Of a stretch of DNA of 64,000 bases, positions 33,131-45,500 are shown piece by piece. Below the pieces are notes generated by a model. That model did no database searches. It worked only from the letters and a program-made list of their open reading frames with translations, and was not told the origin of the DNA. This DNA comes from Tetraselmis striata (taxonomy: Eukaryota > Chlorophyta > Chlorodendrophyceae > Chlorodendrales > Chlorodendraceae). Numbering within the stretch: position 1 is the first letter of the stretch; each line of letters opens with the position of its first letter. The stretch is from contig VCJN01002992.1 of assembly GCA_006384855.1 (NCBI GenBank), positions 62,001 through 126,000 on the forward strand, read 5' to 3'. Made by a program: the position numbers and the translations under genes.

Positions 33131-34120
33131 AATTCATGGAACTTTAGGCCAGTGATATAGAACCTGTTCTTTTAAGATATTCTGAAAAATCGACGCATCG
33201 CTGATTCAACTGTCAAGTTACTTCATATCTATCAGTTGTAAATGACTACCGCCCAGCCTACTTTTTTCATCTTTCGCTCGCCCGCGAAGTGTTTAAAGGT
33301 GGGCGGGTGTGCCAGGTGTTTTAAATGGTGCCGAACCTTAACATGGATCATCACTGGCAGGAGTGCTGGTGCATATGGCGACTATTTGGGTATGACAATA
33401 CAACTACGGACAAGAAGGCTATTTCGGACCATCAACTAAGAGTCCGCGACTGCAAGGTGACATTTGGCGCAACAGCACAGAATGATTACGTTGCACACAC
33501 CCGCCATTACCCATCATCTGACAACCTCTGCCTGCTGCCATAGGCACTCCCGCTCACCACGGGTAGTCGTCATTACAGATCGCAGGGTGGCAAGACCTCA
33601 AATAAATGTGCGAAGGGATTATCGTCTGATGACTAGACGGGTAGTATTAATACAAGTACAAAATTGCCGTATGTATGTATATGTAGGCGCGCCACCAGGC
33701 AGTAGTACTATGTTTTCCAATAATCTGAAGTAATATGCATAGCCTTGAAATCATACTTGTATCAACGCGAGCAGTCAAAGCGCCAAATAACGCCACTTGA
33801 AGGATTGATGAACAGCAGTTCCCATGGAGTTTACATTGTGTTCCCAGCTTTTGTAGCGATTATGTGCGGCGCCTTGACATGCACTCGCAGAATTGTGTAG
33901 GCACTAGAGGTACCGCATGCGCAGAAATGACCTCGTGGTTCTGGCTATGGGTCTGCTGGTTCTGAAGAGTGCTACTGGCTTTAGTGTGACTCGTCCCAGG
34001 AGGGAAATATACAAGTGTTATTTCAAAGACATATGCCATGCTTAAATGCTTCCTGCGAGATACCCCCACCTTTCCCTGCCGGTGGTGCGCACATTGAGAT
34101 CAAAGCTGAAACGTGCACGA
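33131..34120. other. no recognised gene
   Basis: Moderate to low G+C with short open frames only. The right end is the 3' flank of the sulfotransferase-like gene. Confidence 0.5.
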
Positions 34121-35212
34121 CTATTCCTCGATCATCCAGCTGTAGGGGGTGTCCTTCAGCGCTTTCCTCACAGAGCGAGCATTGGAGATGGTGTCGCGCA
34201 CGTGCTGCTGACCATGGATGACAGCCAGCTCACTGTTCTTCCACACCTTCAGTGTGGACAGTAGCTCGCCCCACTGGGCGGCGGCACCAGGCGCCCCGTC
34301 CACGAGATCCTCGTAGTAAAAGGTCTTCGCGTTGCGCGCCACCTCGCACATGCTGGCGTACTTCCTAAATGAGTGTTCGATGACGCGCCGTGTGCGCTCC
34401 TCCTTTTCCACCTCTGACAAGACCTTGGTGGGGTTGATATCCGGCTTGTACTCCGCCAGCTTGGCCGCCGCGCGTGGGTCCACTGGATGTGGCTCGTGGC
34501 CCGCCTGCTTGCCACGCCTGCTCTGAGACACCACGTGGTCGGTCTCGTCTGGCTTAAGGGCTGGGTTGCGCGCGTCGTGATAGTTCGCCAGCGACGAGAC
34601 CATCCTTCGCAAAACGTTGCGGCGCCACATGAACACGACCGGAATGTTTAGGTGGCACACGGCGCGCGCCAGCACGTCGAAGGCGCCGTCCTGCAGCGCG
34701 CCATCGCTGTGCGGAACCATGAACTTGAAGCCCACGTGCCGGTCAGTCGGCGCGCTGCAGCTCGGGCTGGCTTTGCTGTACGACTGGCGTAGCGCGCAGC
34801 TGCACTCCGCCGCGGCGGCGGCCCCGGTCTGGGAGGCCATGTCGAGATGCTGCCCGCAGTGGCAGCCGCTGCAGCGCAGCTCGGGGCCGTCGGGGACCAG
34901 CCCACCGGTTCGCGTGGCCATTGTGTCTACCAGCCAGCGCGAGCCGCTGCGCTGCTTGGTGATGACTAGCCAGGTGTTGTTGGGCATGACGCACCGGCCG
35001 CCGTCGCACAGGCCATTCCAGTCCACCGGTTCGGCCAGCTTGGGGACCCGCGCGCGGCCCTCCGCGAATCTCAAAAAGCAGAGCATAGCAACCAGGAGTA
35101 GCTTCACTGGCAGCCGATAACCGTTACGTTCGGCGGCGCTACCGGGTCGCCTAGTGGCGGAGGGCGGGGCGTCTTCGGCCGCCATCGCGCCCGCCTTCCT
35201 TCCGGCTGCCAT
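34121..35212 (-). CDS. sulfotransferase-like type II membrane protein, intronless
   Basis: One uninterrupted frame. I take the Met that begins MAAGRKAGAM (35212), giving 363 residues; an upstream in-frame Met at 35311 would add 33. A basic N-terminus is followed by one hydrophobic segment (LPVKLLLVAMLCFLRFA, about residues 36-52), typical of a Golgi type II anchor. The luminal part has VITKQRSGSRWLVDTM, a 5'-phosphosulfate-binding loop of PAPS-dependent sulfotransferases, and VVFMWRRNVLRRMVSSLANY, which fits the 3'-phosphate-binding element with its Arg and Ser. FYYEDLVDG lies further on. Several cysteines (CSGCHCGQH) may form disulfides. The acceptor substrate cannot be told; glycan or lipid sulfation is the general role of such enzymes. 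Lack of introns is unusual among its neighbours. Confidence 0.75.
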   Translation of the reverse strand: MAAGRKAGAMAAEDAPPSATRRPGSAAERNGYRLPVKLLLVAMLCFLRFAEGRARVPKLAEPVDWNGLCDGGRCVMPNNTWLVITKQRSGSRWLVDTMATRTGGLVPDGPELRCSGCHCGQHLDMASQTGAAAAAECSCALRQSYSKASPSCSAPTDRHVGFKFMVPHSDGALQDGAFDVLARAVCHLNIPVVFMWRRNVLRRMVSSLANYHDARNPALKPDETDHVVSQSRRGKQAGHEPHPVDPRAAAKLAEYKPDINPTKVLSEVEKEERTRRVIEHSFRKYASMCEVARNAKTFYYEDLVDGAPGAAAQWGELLSTLKVWKNSELAVIHGQQHVRDTISNARSVRKALKDTPYSWMIEE

Positions 35213-38200
35213 TCCGTAATCAACTGCGAATAGATACGCCGCGGTCAATTGTCGCTCCGTCAGTAGTCGGTAGCCCACAGTCGTTGCACCCGCGGCAGCG
35301 CGCTGACGCACTACCCACTAGTAGAGCAACGGCATGAGATACTCCGACCGGTGATGTGAGCGGTTGCGGGGCGTGCAGGCTTAGCAGCTCACAAAGGATT
35401 CCGTATTGCTGCGCCGGTGTGCGGCTCCTCAGGCCAGGGAACACGACCTCGGCGATGGCGTGAAAAATAACAGACGATGGTGCACTGACGACGACTCCGG
35501 GCGTCGCCTACCCAGGGCTTTCCGTTTAGGGCTTATGGTTTCAGGGTTGGCAGATCGCTGGCGGCCACCCTGTACAGGTACCTGTACCAGTCGTTCTGTC
35601 CCGGGGCGGAAAAAGAACGACTCCGCCCGCCGATCCAGCTGCAGTAGACACGCGCAGCAGCACGGCAGCGGACCAGCAGCAGCAGCAGCTGCTGAATGAA
35701 ATAATACATGAGCAGTAATCACGACGATGACGTCATTATGAACAACACGCATTCATAACGCAGGGTTGGCGTAGTATTGGCGATTACGTTATTTTAATAG
35801 AATCGTCACCGATGTATAATACCGTATTATCATATCATCATCATGAGCAGCGGCAGCAGCAGCAGCAGCAGGCACTAGAGGCTGGCAGCATTTTAAGCAG
35901 CAGGTATTATTATATAGCGACTAATCCTTGATATATTCGTCCCTACATAAAATCGAATTGCAATATATGGATGTTATATCCCGTGTAGTACGGACGCCCA
36001 CTAGCGCAGAGTAGGTGTCATGTATCAACATGTCGGCGCCGCACACGATCCACACCAAGCTGCTCACCGGTGACCCATAGGACGCCGCCCTTCAGCCGGT
36101 CCTCCTCAGGAGTTGTACGATGATCATACCGGAGTCTTCGCTCTGTTGGACCTCAAGCAACCTCTCTAGTAGTCGCCTACAATGCCCAGTGGCGTTAGTT
36201 GGTGTTGTTGTTGCCCTTGAGGCTCTACATTATGCTGCGAAGCTGGCTGGCGCTCCTCGATGGCGATGGACGGAAAGTCGGCCGTCAGCATGCCCTCCAT
36301 TTGGATGTAGGTGCACCTCCCCTTGCTCACGTATTGAGCGATATTGTTGCGTACATCTTGAGGCCGCGGTTGGTCAGGGATGATGTCTTGGCGGGCGGCG
36401 GGTTGGAGGGCATGCATGGCCTTTACCATTCAGACCGGAGCAAGGCCCATGCTCCAGCCTTACAACTGCGGTAAGAACCCATGCATGCTAGACGGGTGTC
36501 ACAAGCTTCTAGGCCGGTCGATGGTCTTTGTGACATAGTCACAATGAAGGGGCAACTGACGCGCTTGCTCTGGCTGTTACTACGGTTCTGCTTGGCGGGG
36601 TCGTCGTGTTTTTTTGAAGCACATGGAACCCCGCCCGAGTGGGAGCACATGATGATGGGAGTGGTTACGATAGCATGAGTCAAGGCATGTCCGAAACATT
36701 GCGGAAAAGGGGGGGGGGGGGTTTCTTGATCATCATGCTGCGCGGCACGCCGCGGCCGTCGGTTCCCTTGATGTCTGCGGTGGAGTTGAGTGTAAATAAA
36801 CCCGACATGCTTGATTGGCGTAGTCTATGCGGACGATGTTCTTTATTGTATCTATCGCTATCAGTCGACCCTCATCTTGCCAGCACCTGCCCGCCCGACT
36901 CGCAGTGGATTGCTTGTTGACCGACACCGTATGGTATCAAACATGATGAACGGAACTGCATATTGGGCGGGCGCGCTTGGCTCGCGGGAGGCGGGGGTTG
37001 GAGCAGAGACTGCGGCGAGGTTCCCGATATCACGAGCGTTTTCGGCACCAGCGGGCGGGGGCGCGGGGCGGGGCGGGGAGGGCGAAATCTTGTACGACAA
37101 CGCGGGTGTTGCATGTCAACATGATCGTTATGATTGAGGCGGCGTGGTGGTCGTTTAATTCTTACAAGTAGCATTAGCCACGACCCTCGGTGCGCGTCAA
37201 TATGGACGACTGCCCGCCGCGGCTACTCATCATTTTGAACATCGCGATATGTCGTCCAAAAATCAAAATGGTCTGATTTGGACGTGGGCGAAAATCAGAC
37301 TGCACGCATTTGGGGCTAATAACATCTCCCTATATATTATATATGTACATCTGCCGATATGCTGGCCAGAGATGTTTAGTACTTGTACTATAGTTCTGTA
37401 CCTGCACCGCCTCTACGAGGTACGAGTACAACGACATGCTGTGCTGCCACTCTCTAGAATTGTACGGTACCCGCCGCAGATAACAGTACTAGTACGAGGT
37501 TCTATTGATAATATCGCGGCACTTCGCTAGCTGCTATTTTTCGGCCGTAGTCGCTACTAGGCGGACTGGTACCAGGGCAGGCAGTCGTACATATTTTGTC
37601 GCGGTATCGCGAGAGAGCAATAGTTTATTAACTAGTTGTTCATCCGCCGGCGCGGCGGTTATTAATACTGCTACGAGTATGCGGAATCTGCCTCATCAAA
37701 CGAATATATTCCTGATATATTCGATGATGATTATTCGATCCAGGAGTTTTTTTTCCCGCCCCCGGGAGAGGACTGGCACCATAATATTTATTAAATACGC
37801 GTTGGACAAGACCAGCACGTTTCAAACGGCCACGAGTCTGGTTTCGCCGAATAAGAGGATGCGAAGGCAAATTTACACGGAACGAGTAGTTAACTTTTTA
37901 TATGGCTAAAAGGTACAGCAAATAGTGAATGCGGGGAAATCGGGGGTGGGAGTGTGAACACGGAAACGGAAACGGGAGGGCGCCGCCGAACACAAGAGCT
38001 AGAAAATGGTCCGGCGAGTGGCGGTGGCTGCCCTAAGTAGCTTCCCGCCCATAAGCGGAGCGCCACGGGCGGTGGGGCAACCTGCACAAAGACCTAGAGG
38101 TATCGGTAGTGTTACCGGATGGAACCACCAAATCGTACGGGAAGCGCTAGGGCAATTAGCATGTTGGGAAGAGGAAACCCCATAAACGAGTTGAGATCAT

Positions 38201-39784
38201 TTCAAACGGGCCACGAGTTTGGTTTTGCTAGGCACACGCTGTCTGCGGAGCGGCTGAAAAACGCGATGTAGACCGGCATACGTGTCGTCAGGCGGGGCCG
38301 CGGAAGCCACGCAACGCGCAAGCGGACGGGGGCGGGCATCCGCAGGTCTTGCATGGTGTGTTGAAGTTCTCGATGTTGAACGGAAGGGTGGTGCCAATTT
38401 CGCAAGACGGTGTGACGTGCAGTGCAGCAACGCGGCGGCGCGGCGTAACATCGGGACTCGTAGTACGAACACCGGAACGCCCGAGCACCGAATCACATCC
38501 GGCGTGGGAAAGGGTGACGAGTGGGGCGCATCACGACGGGAAACAATAAGCTTGCCTTATAACGCAATGCCGGGGGAAAAGTCTGGCGGAGAGACGGTCC
38601 GGGAAATCGGCCGGGTAGGATGCGCAGGAGGGCGGTCACTTGAGCGAGGTTGCACCGGTTGCCTCGCCTCGGAGCGCCACCGCGCGTGTTACGAACACGA
38701 ACGGCAACATCACGGGGTACATGTACTTTGAAGCGGCGCCCGCCGCCAGGCAGCGGCCCACAGGGAGCGGAGGATCCTGGGTGCGGCAGGCCCGGCGGCA
38801 CCACCCCCACCTCCACATGGTGGGCGCTGGTAACCCCTAAGACCCGTACCCGGCTGGGTGCGGTAGGGGGCTGAGCGGGGTGGCCGGTCGTGGCGGGTCC
38901 TTGGATCCTGCGACGACCGGGGAGCATTACATGGGGCTTTTTAAATAATACTCGTAGTCTTGGTAGGGCCTGCTGGCGCCGCCGGGCAGCAACCGTGTAC
39001 GGGGGGTTGCTAAAAATAATTCTTGTACGACCTCGGCCTTGCGTCGGCCTCTCAGAGATCCGCCTACGGGTGGGGAGGGGGGTCTGTACGACTCGAACGG
39101 AGCAGCCTTCTCGCGAGGGCTGTTCGAAATAAAATCGTTTTCTCCTACCTCGGTACGACCCGTGACCGACCTGCAGAGGATATGGCGTCCACCTTCAACG
39201 TCAACGCTTGCAGTAGCGCAAGCGTTGTCGTATCCCGTGTCAGCTCTATCGGCTCCGCGGGCATTTCAGCCAAACTGTCGGCCGGCGTTGCCTTTGTAGG
39301 GTCCGCCACCTTTTTGCCTCCTGCCATAGTAGCGTGCGTAAGTGTCGTGGTGGAATACCTGTCCTCGAGACCGTCCACTCGTAAAGATGTTCACGCCTTG
39401 CATACCTACAAGAGGTGTGATGCCGTTGCGCTAGCTGGCCATATGGCGCAAAGGCAAAAGGTGGACTCGCCTCGTAGTAGTGCGGGTGCGTCATGTAGCA
39501 GGGCTGTCGCATGTTGTAGCTAGAGCCGATGGACATCAGCGAGTCCAAGCGGTACGCGTAATGCGAGTACATGTAACTAACATTCAAACTAGAATCTTAA
39601 CGTTACCATTACCGGTGATTTTATAGGATAGCCCGGTGTCATTAAACCTCTATATTTCCAACACGACCATATATTATCATTTAGCTCCGCCGAAGTCAGC
39701 GAAATAGCGACTACCAGTACCAGTATAGCGGGTACTGGTAGTAGACCATTGCTGCGCATGATACCCTACCAGTATCAATACGGG
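35213..39784. other. 4.6 kb with no recognised gene
   Basis: Contains CAG-repeat patches (35655-35690, 35848-35870), GTAC-rich DNA (35570-35590, 37380-37500), a poly(G)13 at 36709-36721 and a 27-base repeat at 37821-37847 and 38201-38228. Near 38930-39150 three spaced stretches resemble GGGCTTTTTAAATAATA. Open frames at 38282-38731, 39145-39378 and 39182-39523 have no family I can name. GGTAC/TACCAG repeats at 39712-39790 abut LINE-A copy 3. Confidence 0.5.
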
Positions 39785-41578
39785 TACGGTATTGGCTCCG
39801 CAACTGCCTCCCGTCCGAGGTTGCTGGGGCCCTTGCGGAGGCGGTGGATGCCACCGTCCTCGCATCGGTCGAGCGGGTGCTACGGGTCTTTTGACCCCTC
39901 CACGTACGGCACCGACACCAATCCGGTGGTCACCGATTTCTTGGCGGAGCTTTTGCTCGACCCCGACGCCGTGGCAGCGGAGGCGGCTACCTTGAGCGAG
40001 GATGCAGCCGCGGCCAAGGCGCGCAGCATGCTCCACCTCCCCACTACTCGGTTGAAGGGCGCTGGCATCCGGCGCACGGCTACCGTTCGTGAATGATGCT
40101 GCCTTTATCGGCTGCATGAATGACATCTTCGCAAGGCTCCTAACTAGGAACTCCGACACCAACACCCCCACCCCTGGTTTCTTTGACCCACAGCTTGGGT
40201 CCGTACTTGGCCGAGGCAGCTTCAACGCAACTTCTTCTGCCCGCCGGTATGACCACTTCCTCAACGATGCTCGTGGGTCGGGCAGCTACGCCGCGGCGGT
40301 GCGCGAGGCGTAGTGGGGCCGCCTGCAAGCGGCTACTGCTAGCCACCTCAGCGACGTAGATGCGCGCGTATGGAGTGGGAAGCGGAGGCTGCGGCGGGCT
40401 CGCAAAAGGAGCTAACGGCATTTCTAGACCAGGCCAACAACTCTCGGCTTCGAAATGAGGTGTGCGCTCTCCCTGTCACATGTTGGGAACGGATCTTGTT
40501 TAACAAGCTCGATGCGGCGTCGGGCATGTGGACGGTGGCCATTTCCACCGCTCGGACGCTTTGACTCCGCATGAGCTGCGGGAAGTTATTGCCGGGTACT
40601 TCTTTTTGCCTAGCCCGTGCTTGGCCCATGTGGTTGGGAGCCAGATTATTCTGCCCTCGACAGAGCACAGCCCCGTCACTGTTGACCTATACCGCGACGC
40701 GCTCAGGAGCCTCCCGGCACATGGAGACGCCCACTGGCATGTACAGCACGACGCCATCGCATACGCCTTCCGCGATCACTGTGTTCACGACCTCGGTATC
40801 GTTGTACGCCGGGAGGTGCGTAGATGCCTTGTTCCAGCAGGCAGTGCCTCTCGGCAACACCGTACCCAAGGATGAACTCAAGGACCTGGTGCCAGACGCA
40901 GAGCTCTCCCTCCTGGCGTTCGACGTCGTGACCGGGAGCTATGATCTTCGGAGCTTGAAGTCTACGTTGCTGGAGTTTAAGACTATGCGGTGCGGGGCAA
41001 GTACATTGCGGTGCCCCGGGCCACGGCTGTGGATCGGTTTGAGCGCTCCCTGTTGGGCGACATAAAACGGGGGTTGGCAGTGCGGGATGCGGCGTGGCAC
41101 AACACGGAGCCTCTTCGAAACATCCTGGATATGTCGGAGTACACGGGCATGGTCTTCGGCACAGTGGGTGAGGTGAGCAAGGAGGTGGCTGCGCCGCCCT
41201 GTGCGCGGTGTCGCATGCTTGGCTGCGGATCGGGGTGCCCTCTCATCGCGGGGCACTCGGTGCACCACCCGGGCTCAACATTAGGTCTTACTCGCAAGAG
41301 CTTTCCTCGGGGTCATGAGCTTGGTGGCGGCTTGAGAGCGTGCTCGCTGTCTCATCAGACCGCGCAGATTCGTCCGCCATCCCGTTGCCGAAGCTGCATA
41401 GCACCGTCGCACACACGTGCACGCGTGGCCCGGACTCTGAACCGTGCACGCATCACTCATCCTTCCCGCCTCATGCGGGATGCGGGCCGCCTCCAGGCGG
41501 ATTGGTGTTGATCTGTTAGTAATACTTTCAGCAGTGGTAGGTGGATTTGTTACTGCCCGTTTTGTAATTCACACCAGT
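39785..41578 (+). mobile_element. LINE-A copy 3, 5'-truncated and decayed
   Basis: Matches copy 1 from about its position 23490 to the 3' terminus (TTTTGTAATTCACACCAGTA ends it at 41578). It is more diverged than copy 2 and broken in several places, so it is the oldest of the three long copies. GGTAC-type repeats lie on both sides (39712-39790 and 41575-41592). Confidence 0.8.
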
Positions 41579-41589
41579 ACGGGTACGGG

Positions 41590-42070
41590 TAGCAACCATT
41601 TTTGCGCCGCCCCCAGGACACGACTGGCAACAGTTCAAGCCTTGCAGCGTCCCTGCGACGGCGATTTAGCGTTAACTTCTGAGCAGCGATCCAGTTACGG
41701 GCGACCGTATTTCGCGCTTCCGGGGCGGAAAGCTGGCAGCACCCAATCCTTAATACTGGCAGCGACCATATTTCGTCATATGGTGTGCAGATGGCCAAGT
41801 CTGATGCGTGTGCTCGTGCCCACTCCACGTCTTCTCATGTTACTGCTTCCACCCCGCAGTCGCTGTAGAGGACCTTTCTGATTGCCCTTTTTTTTGGTGA
41901 TTTCCGATATCGCATTCTGCTGCTAGCTCATGTAATCATATATATTTCGTCATATATGGGGATACAGGTACCTCTAGCGACCGTATTTCGCTGCCAGCTG
42001 AATGTTGCATCTAGCACATGTAATCATAGCGACTATATTTCGCCAGCTTCCGGGGTGGCAGGTTGGCAGG
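41590..42070. repeat. cluster of AGCGACYRTATTTCG repeats
   Basis: The motif recurs at about 41700 (GCGACCGTATTTCGCGCTTC), 41761 (AGCGACCATATTTCGTCATA), 41976 (AGCGACCGTATTTCGCTGCC) and 42028 (AGCGACTATATTTCGCCAGC). Two of these are followed by CTTCCGGGGYGG. It lies between the LINE-A terminus and the phosphatase gene and may include that gene's promoter. Confidence 0.6.
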
Positions 42071-42149
42071 TCCTCTTGCCCACAGCCCCTTCCCTCTCAT
42101 CATAACCACACGCGTTTGCTGAGTATCGCCACGAGGCCCAGGGATCAAC

Positions 42150-42476
42150 ATGCCAAGGAAAGGAAGCAGCTCAAGCGTTCGGGACAGCAGGCAGCGTTCA
42201 CGGGTGCTCAGTCGCTTGCCACGGCGCTCGCACGCGGCGGCCGCGGTCGTGTTGTTGTCGATGGCGCTGACGATGGCGAAGGCGATCGCGAACGTCGTCG
42301 CCAGCGCTCGAACGGCCCCTTCCCGCGACTTCCAGCTCGACCACCACCTCTCCACCAAGGTAACGCTCCCATTATTGTGGACACGTATTGTATTTTCCCT
42401 GTGCACTTACGCGAGCTCAGCTGCGTCGCCACAGTCTGAGGCCCTCGCTGCCCGCCGAGCGGTTGCCCTGTGCTCG

Positions 42477-42507
<31 letters not shown>

Positions 42508-45500
42508 AAAACTGCTGAAAGCCGACCGCCCTCGCCGCAGACGCTGTACGCCCATCGGACAGCGCCCCCCGGCGGCGTGCCGCTTGACCAGATTCCCCCT
42601 CCTGAGGGCTGCAACCCGTCCTTCATATACCTGCTGGTATGAGCCGCCAGTGGCCCGCTTGGGAGCAGCGAGTCCAACCCTAATGCTCCTCGTCATCAGC
42701 GCGCATCGTCCGCCACAACCTACTGGTGAAGGGGTGTTCCGTTAATACTACATGTGTCATAATCGAAACCCACAGATGTGGAACGAGCAACACGCGTGTC
42801 CAATTAAAAAAGACACGTCTTTTAAATTTAAAAAGATGTGATTATCGATTAAAAAAGATATATGATAATCGGCCTCCAATTAAAAGATATGATTGACGGC
42901 TTGCGTTTATGCCATTCCATCCTCGTCTGCTCCTGTTTGCCACTCGCAGACGCAGTAGTGGGCGACTGCGCTCAGCCATTTACATTATTTTCTAATTCTC
43001 ACCTGCTGCCTGAAACATGGGATGAATAAAGCGCACGAATCACCACAGCCGATCACGTCAAACTGCGCCCGCTTCCGTCTGCCCAGTCTCGGCACGGAGC
43101 GCGTTACCCCACCTCTGGCAAAATGAAGCTCGCCTCCAGCGTGGCGCCCCTGCTGGCACGCTCGGGCGCCCCGGCGCTGCAGGATTGGGAGTACGTCTTT
43201 GCCGGCGAATCGCAGCTGAATGGACAGTTGCACCGGCTGGGTGCGCGCCGCCGACTGCCCCCCCCCCCAAACGTGCCGGGCACTTCCCCCTCCGGGCGCC
43301 GCTCTCACAGGCCCATCACCCGCTTGCGCGCCCCCGCAGGGGCAGAGGAGCTGAGCGGGATAGGGCGGCGCTACGCCGCCCGCTTCCCGGGCATCTTTGA
43401 TCCGCACGTGACATCCGACCCCATCCCCTCCACCTTCACGCTGGTCCGCTCCACGCAAGTGCGCTCTACGCCAGTAGTCGCCCTCCCACCTGCCGTCAGC
43501 CCCTCACACAGCGCGCATGCATGCTCTCAACGAACGGGATGATGCATAAATTCAACACGTGTACCCACGCCCCTATCATAACCCCTGTTATAAGCCCCAA
43601 ATTGGGCATGCAGGCAACCTAGAAGATTTTTTTTGCCATAGTTCCGCTATTGTTTCGTCTACATTTATTCTATGGCAGGCAGGGCGGTTTCCTATTCGCA
43701 CTGGTCCTATTACCGAGCCGGCACCCGTAAATCAACAACAGATAAATAAGAAGATGATAATGCACGGAGCGCATATGCCCGCTGTATCGCCATTCCCGGG
43801 GCCGCGCCAACTCCCGCCCACAGCATGCATCGGTGTGGCTTCCTCACTCACCGCGGCCCTCCCTGCTCGCCCGTGACGCTCCCGGATCTATTCGGTCCCC
43901 GCCGGCCGGCCTGCAGAAGCCGCGCTGCAGCGCCTCCGCGGTCGCCTTCATGAAGGGCTTCACACAGGCCGCGTTCCCACTCTCCATGGCGCCGCTGGAG
44001 CGCGACCCGCTGCTGCGCTTCTTCGACATGTGCCCCGCCTACGGACGGTACAAGGACGCCGTGAAAGAGTGCCTGGTGAGCCGCCGCCGCCGCTCGTTCA
44101 GCCTACCGCAGCGACCTATGCATGACACCCCTTCTCTTGCGGCATCGCCCCTCCTGCCATGTCTGCATCGGAGAGGCGCAACCTCAGAGACTGTTTGCCT
44201 GCCTGGAGTAGGGCAAGTGGGCGGAGGGGCTGTGGGCCGAGATGGTGCCCTCGGTGGCAAAGCGCCTGCAGCTCGTCAGCGGTACCCCCCCCCCCCCCCC
44301 CCCCCCCCCCCAAAGCCGCCCATGGCCTTCCACTATTCCGCTATGCTGGTTGTACGCCATTACTACATGGATACACACATACATTTACATAAACAAATGG
44401 CAGATGTATTCATCCCGATGTAACCTCACACAGCCATATAAGTTATTGACAAACTGATATCTACATGTATATATTCCCCTACTATTATCTACAATGCCAA
44501 TTAGTTCGGTTTGCGCATCGCAAAATAGTACTTGTGTTGCTCCATTGTGTCGAACACTCCATGCTACCCTCGTGTTGTGTTCTGGTATATCACAGGATAG
44601 ATACAGTTTCCTCTCTTTACCCCAGCTAATAGAATTATATCCGCATAGTGCACCCAACAGATCGTGGGTTAGGCGGTATGTCGCAGCGCGCAAACAGATG
44701 GCCCATGAGTTCATGACGTGACCGGCCGTCCTTGTCAGCACAATGTCTGCAGCCCTGAATGGAGGGCTCACAGCGCCCGGCCTGGATAACCCGCAGGTGA
44801 CGCGCCCACCCCACAGGAGGTGGGTGCGCTGTGGGCTCTGTGCCAGCAGGAGGCAATGCTGGGGCGGCAGGATTGGGCGTGCGCCCTATTCACGCCCGAG
44901 CAGCTCCGGACGTTGGAGTGGGTGGAGGACGTGTCGGCGCTCGTGAGCCCCGCGCTTACCGAAACCATGCTTTGGGTTTGCTGTATATTATTGTGCTAGC
45001 CACCCCCCCCCTCCCCCCAACACACACACACACACGCGCGCGCGCGCAAGGAGATAATAGCCATATGTATCTGGAAATCTATCCGAATACAACATGAACA
45101 TTGCACGGATCCTAACTCATTGCAAAATTTGCAATTTGCTACTTGCAAATTGCTATTTGCTATTCATTGCAAAATGAGAAGCGCTCCCCCGGAAGGGACT
45201 GGACAAGCACGTCTAGAAGTGTCAGGGGTGACCTTTTTGTCCATCACATTGGCTGTGTGGAACTCAAGAGGGGGTGATTGGGCCGTTAAGTACCAATGCG
45301 CACACCGCGCAGGCGAGGCATGATATCCCTACTGCTGCAAACACAATTTAATAGTGCCGGTACTCACAGTCTCGGTATCCCATACTTCCCTCAATCAAAG
45401 CGCATGGCTCATATAAAAGAGGCGCTGCAAGCTTTTGCGGCAGGCTTGGGTGGCCTGGCGGCAAGCACTCCATAATATGAGGGACTTAGGAAGGGCGGGA

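Noticed and set aside
36800-36870. A YADDVLY-like peptide in a plus-strand frame, suggesting a reverse-transcriptase motif
   Set aside because: Only a few residues match, flanking motifs are absent and the frame is short; not enough to name an element.
42150-42359. First phosphatase exon as an unrelated basic protein
   Set aside because: Its donor joins in phase 0 to the LYAHRTAPPG exon, rebuilding the STKT-Y segment typical of the phosphatase family.
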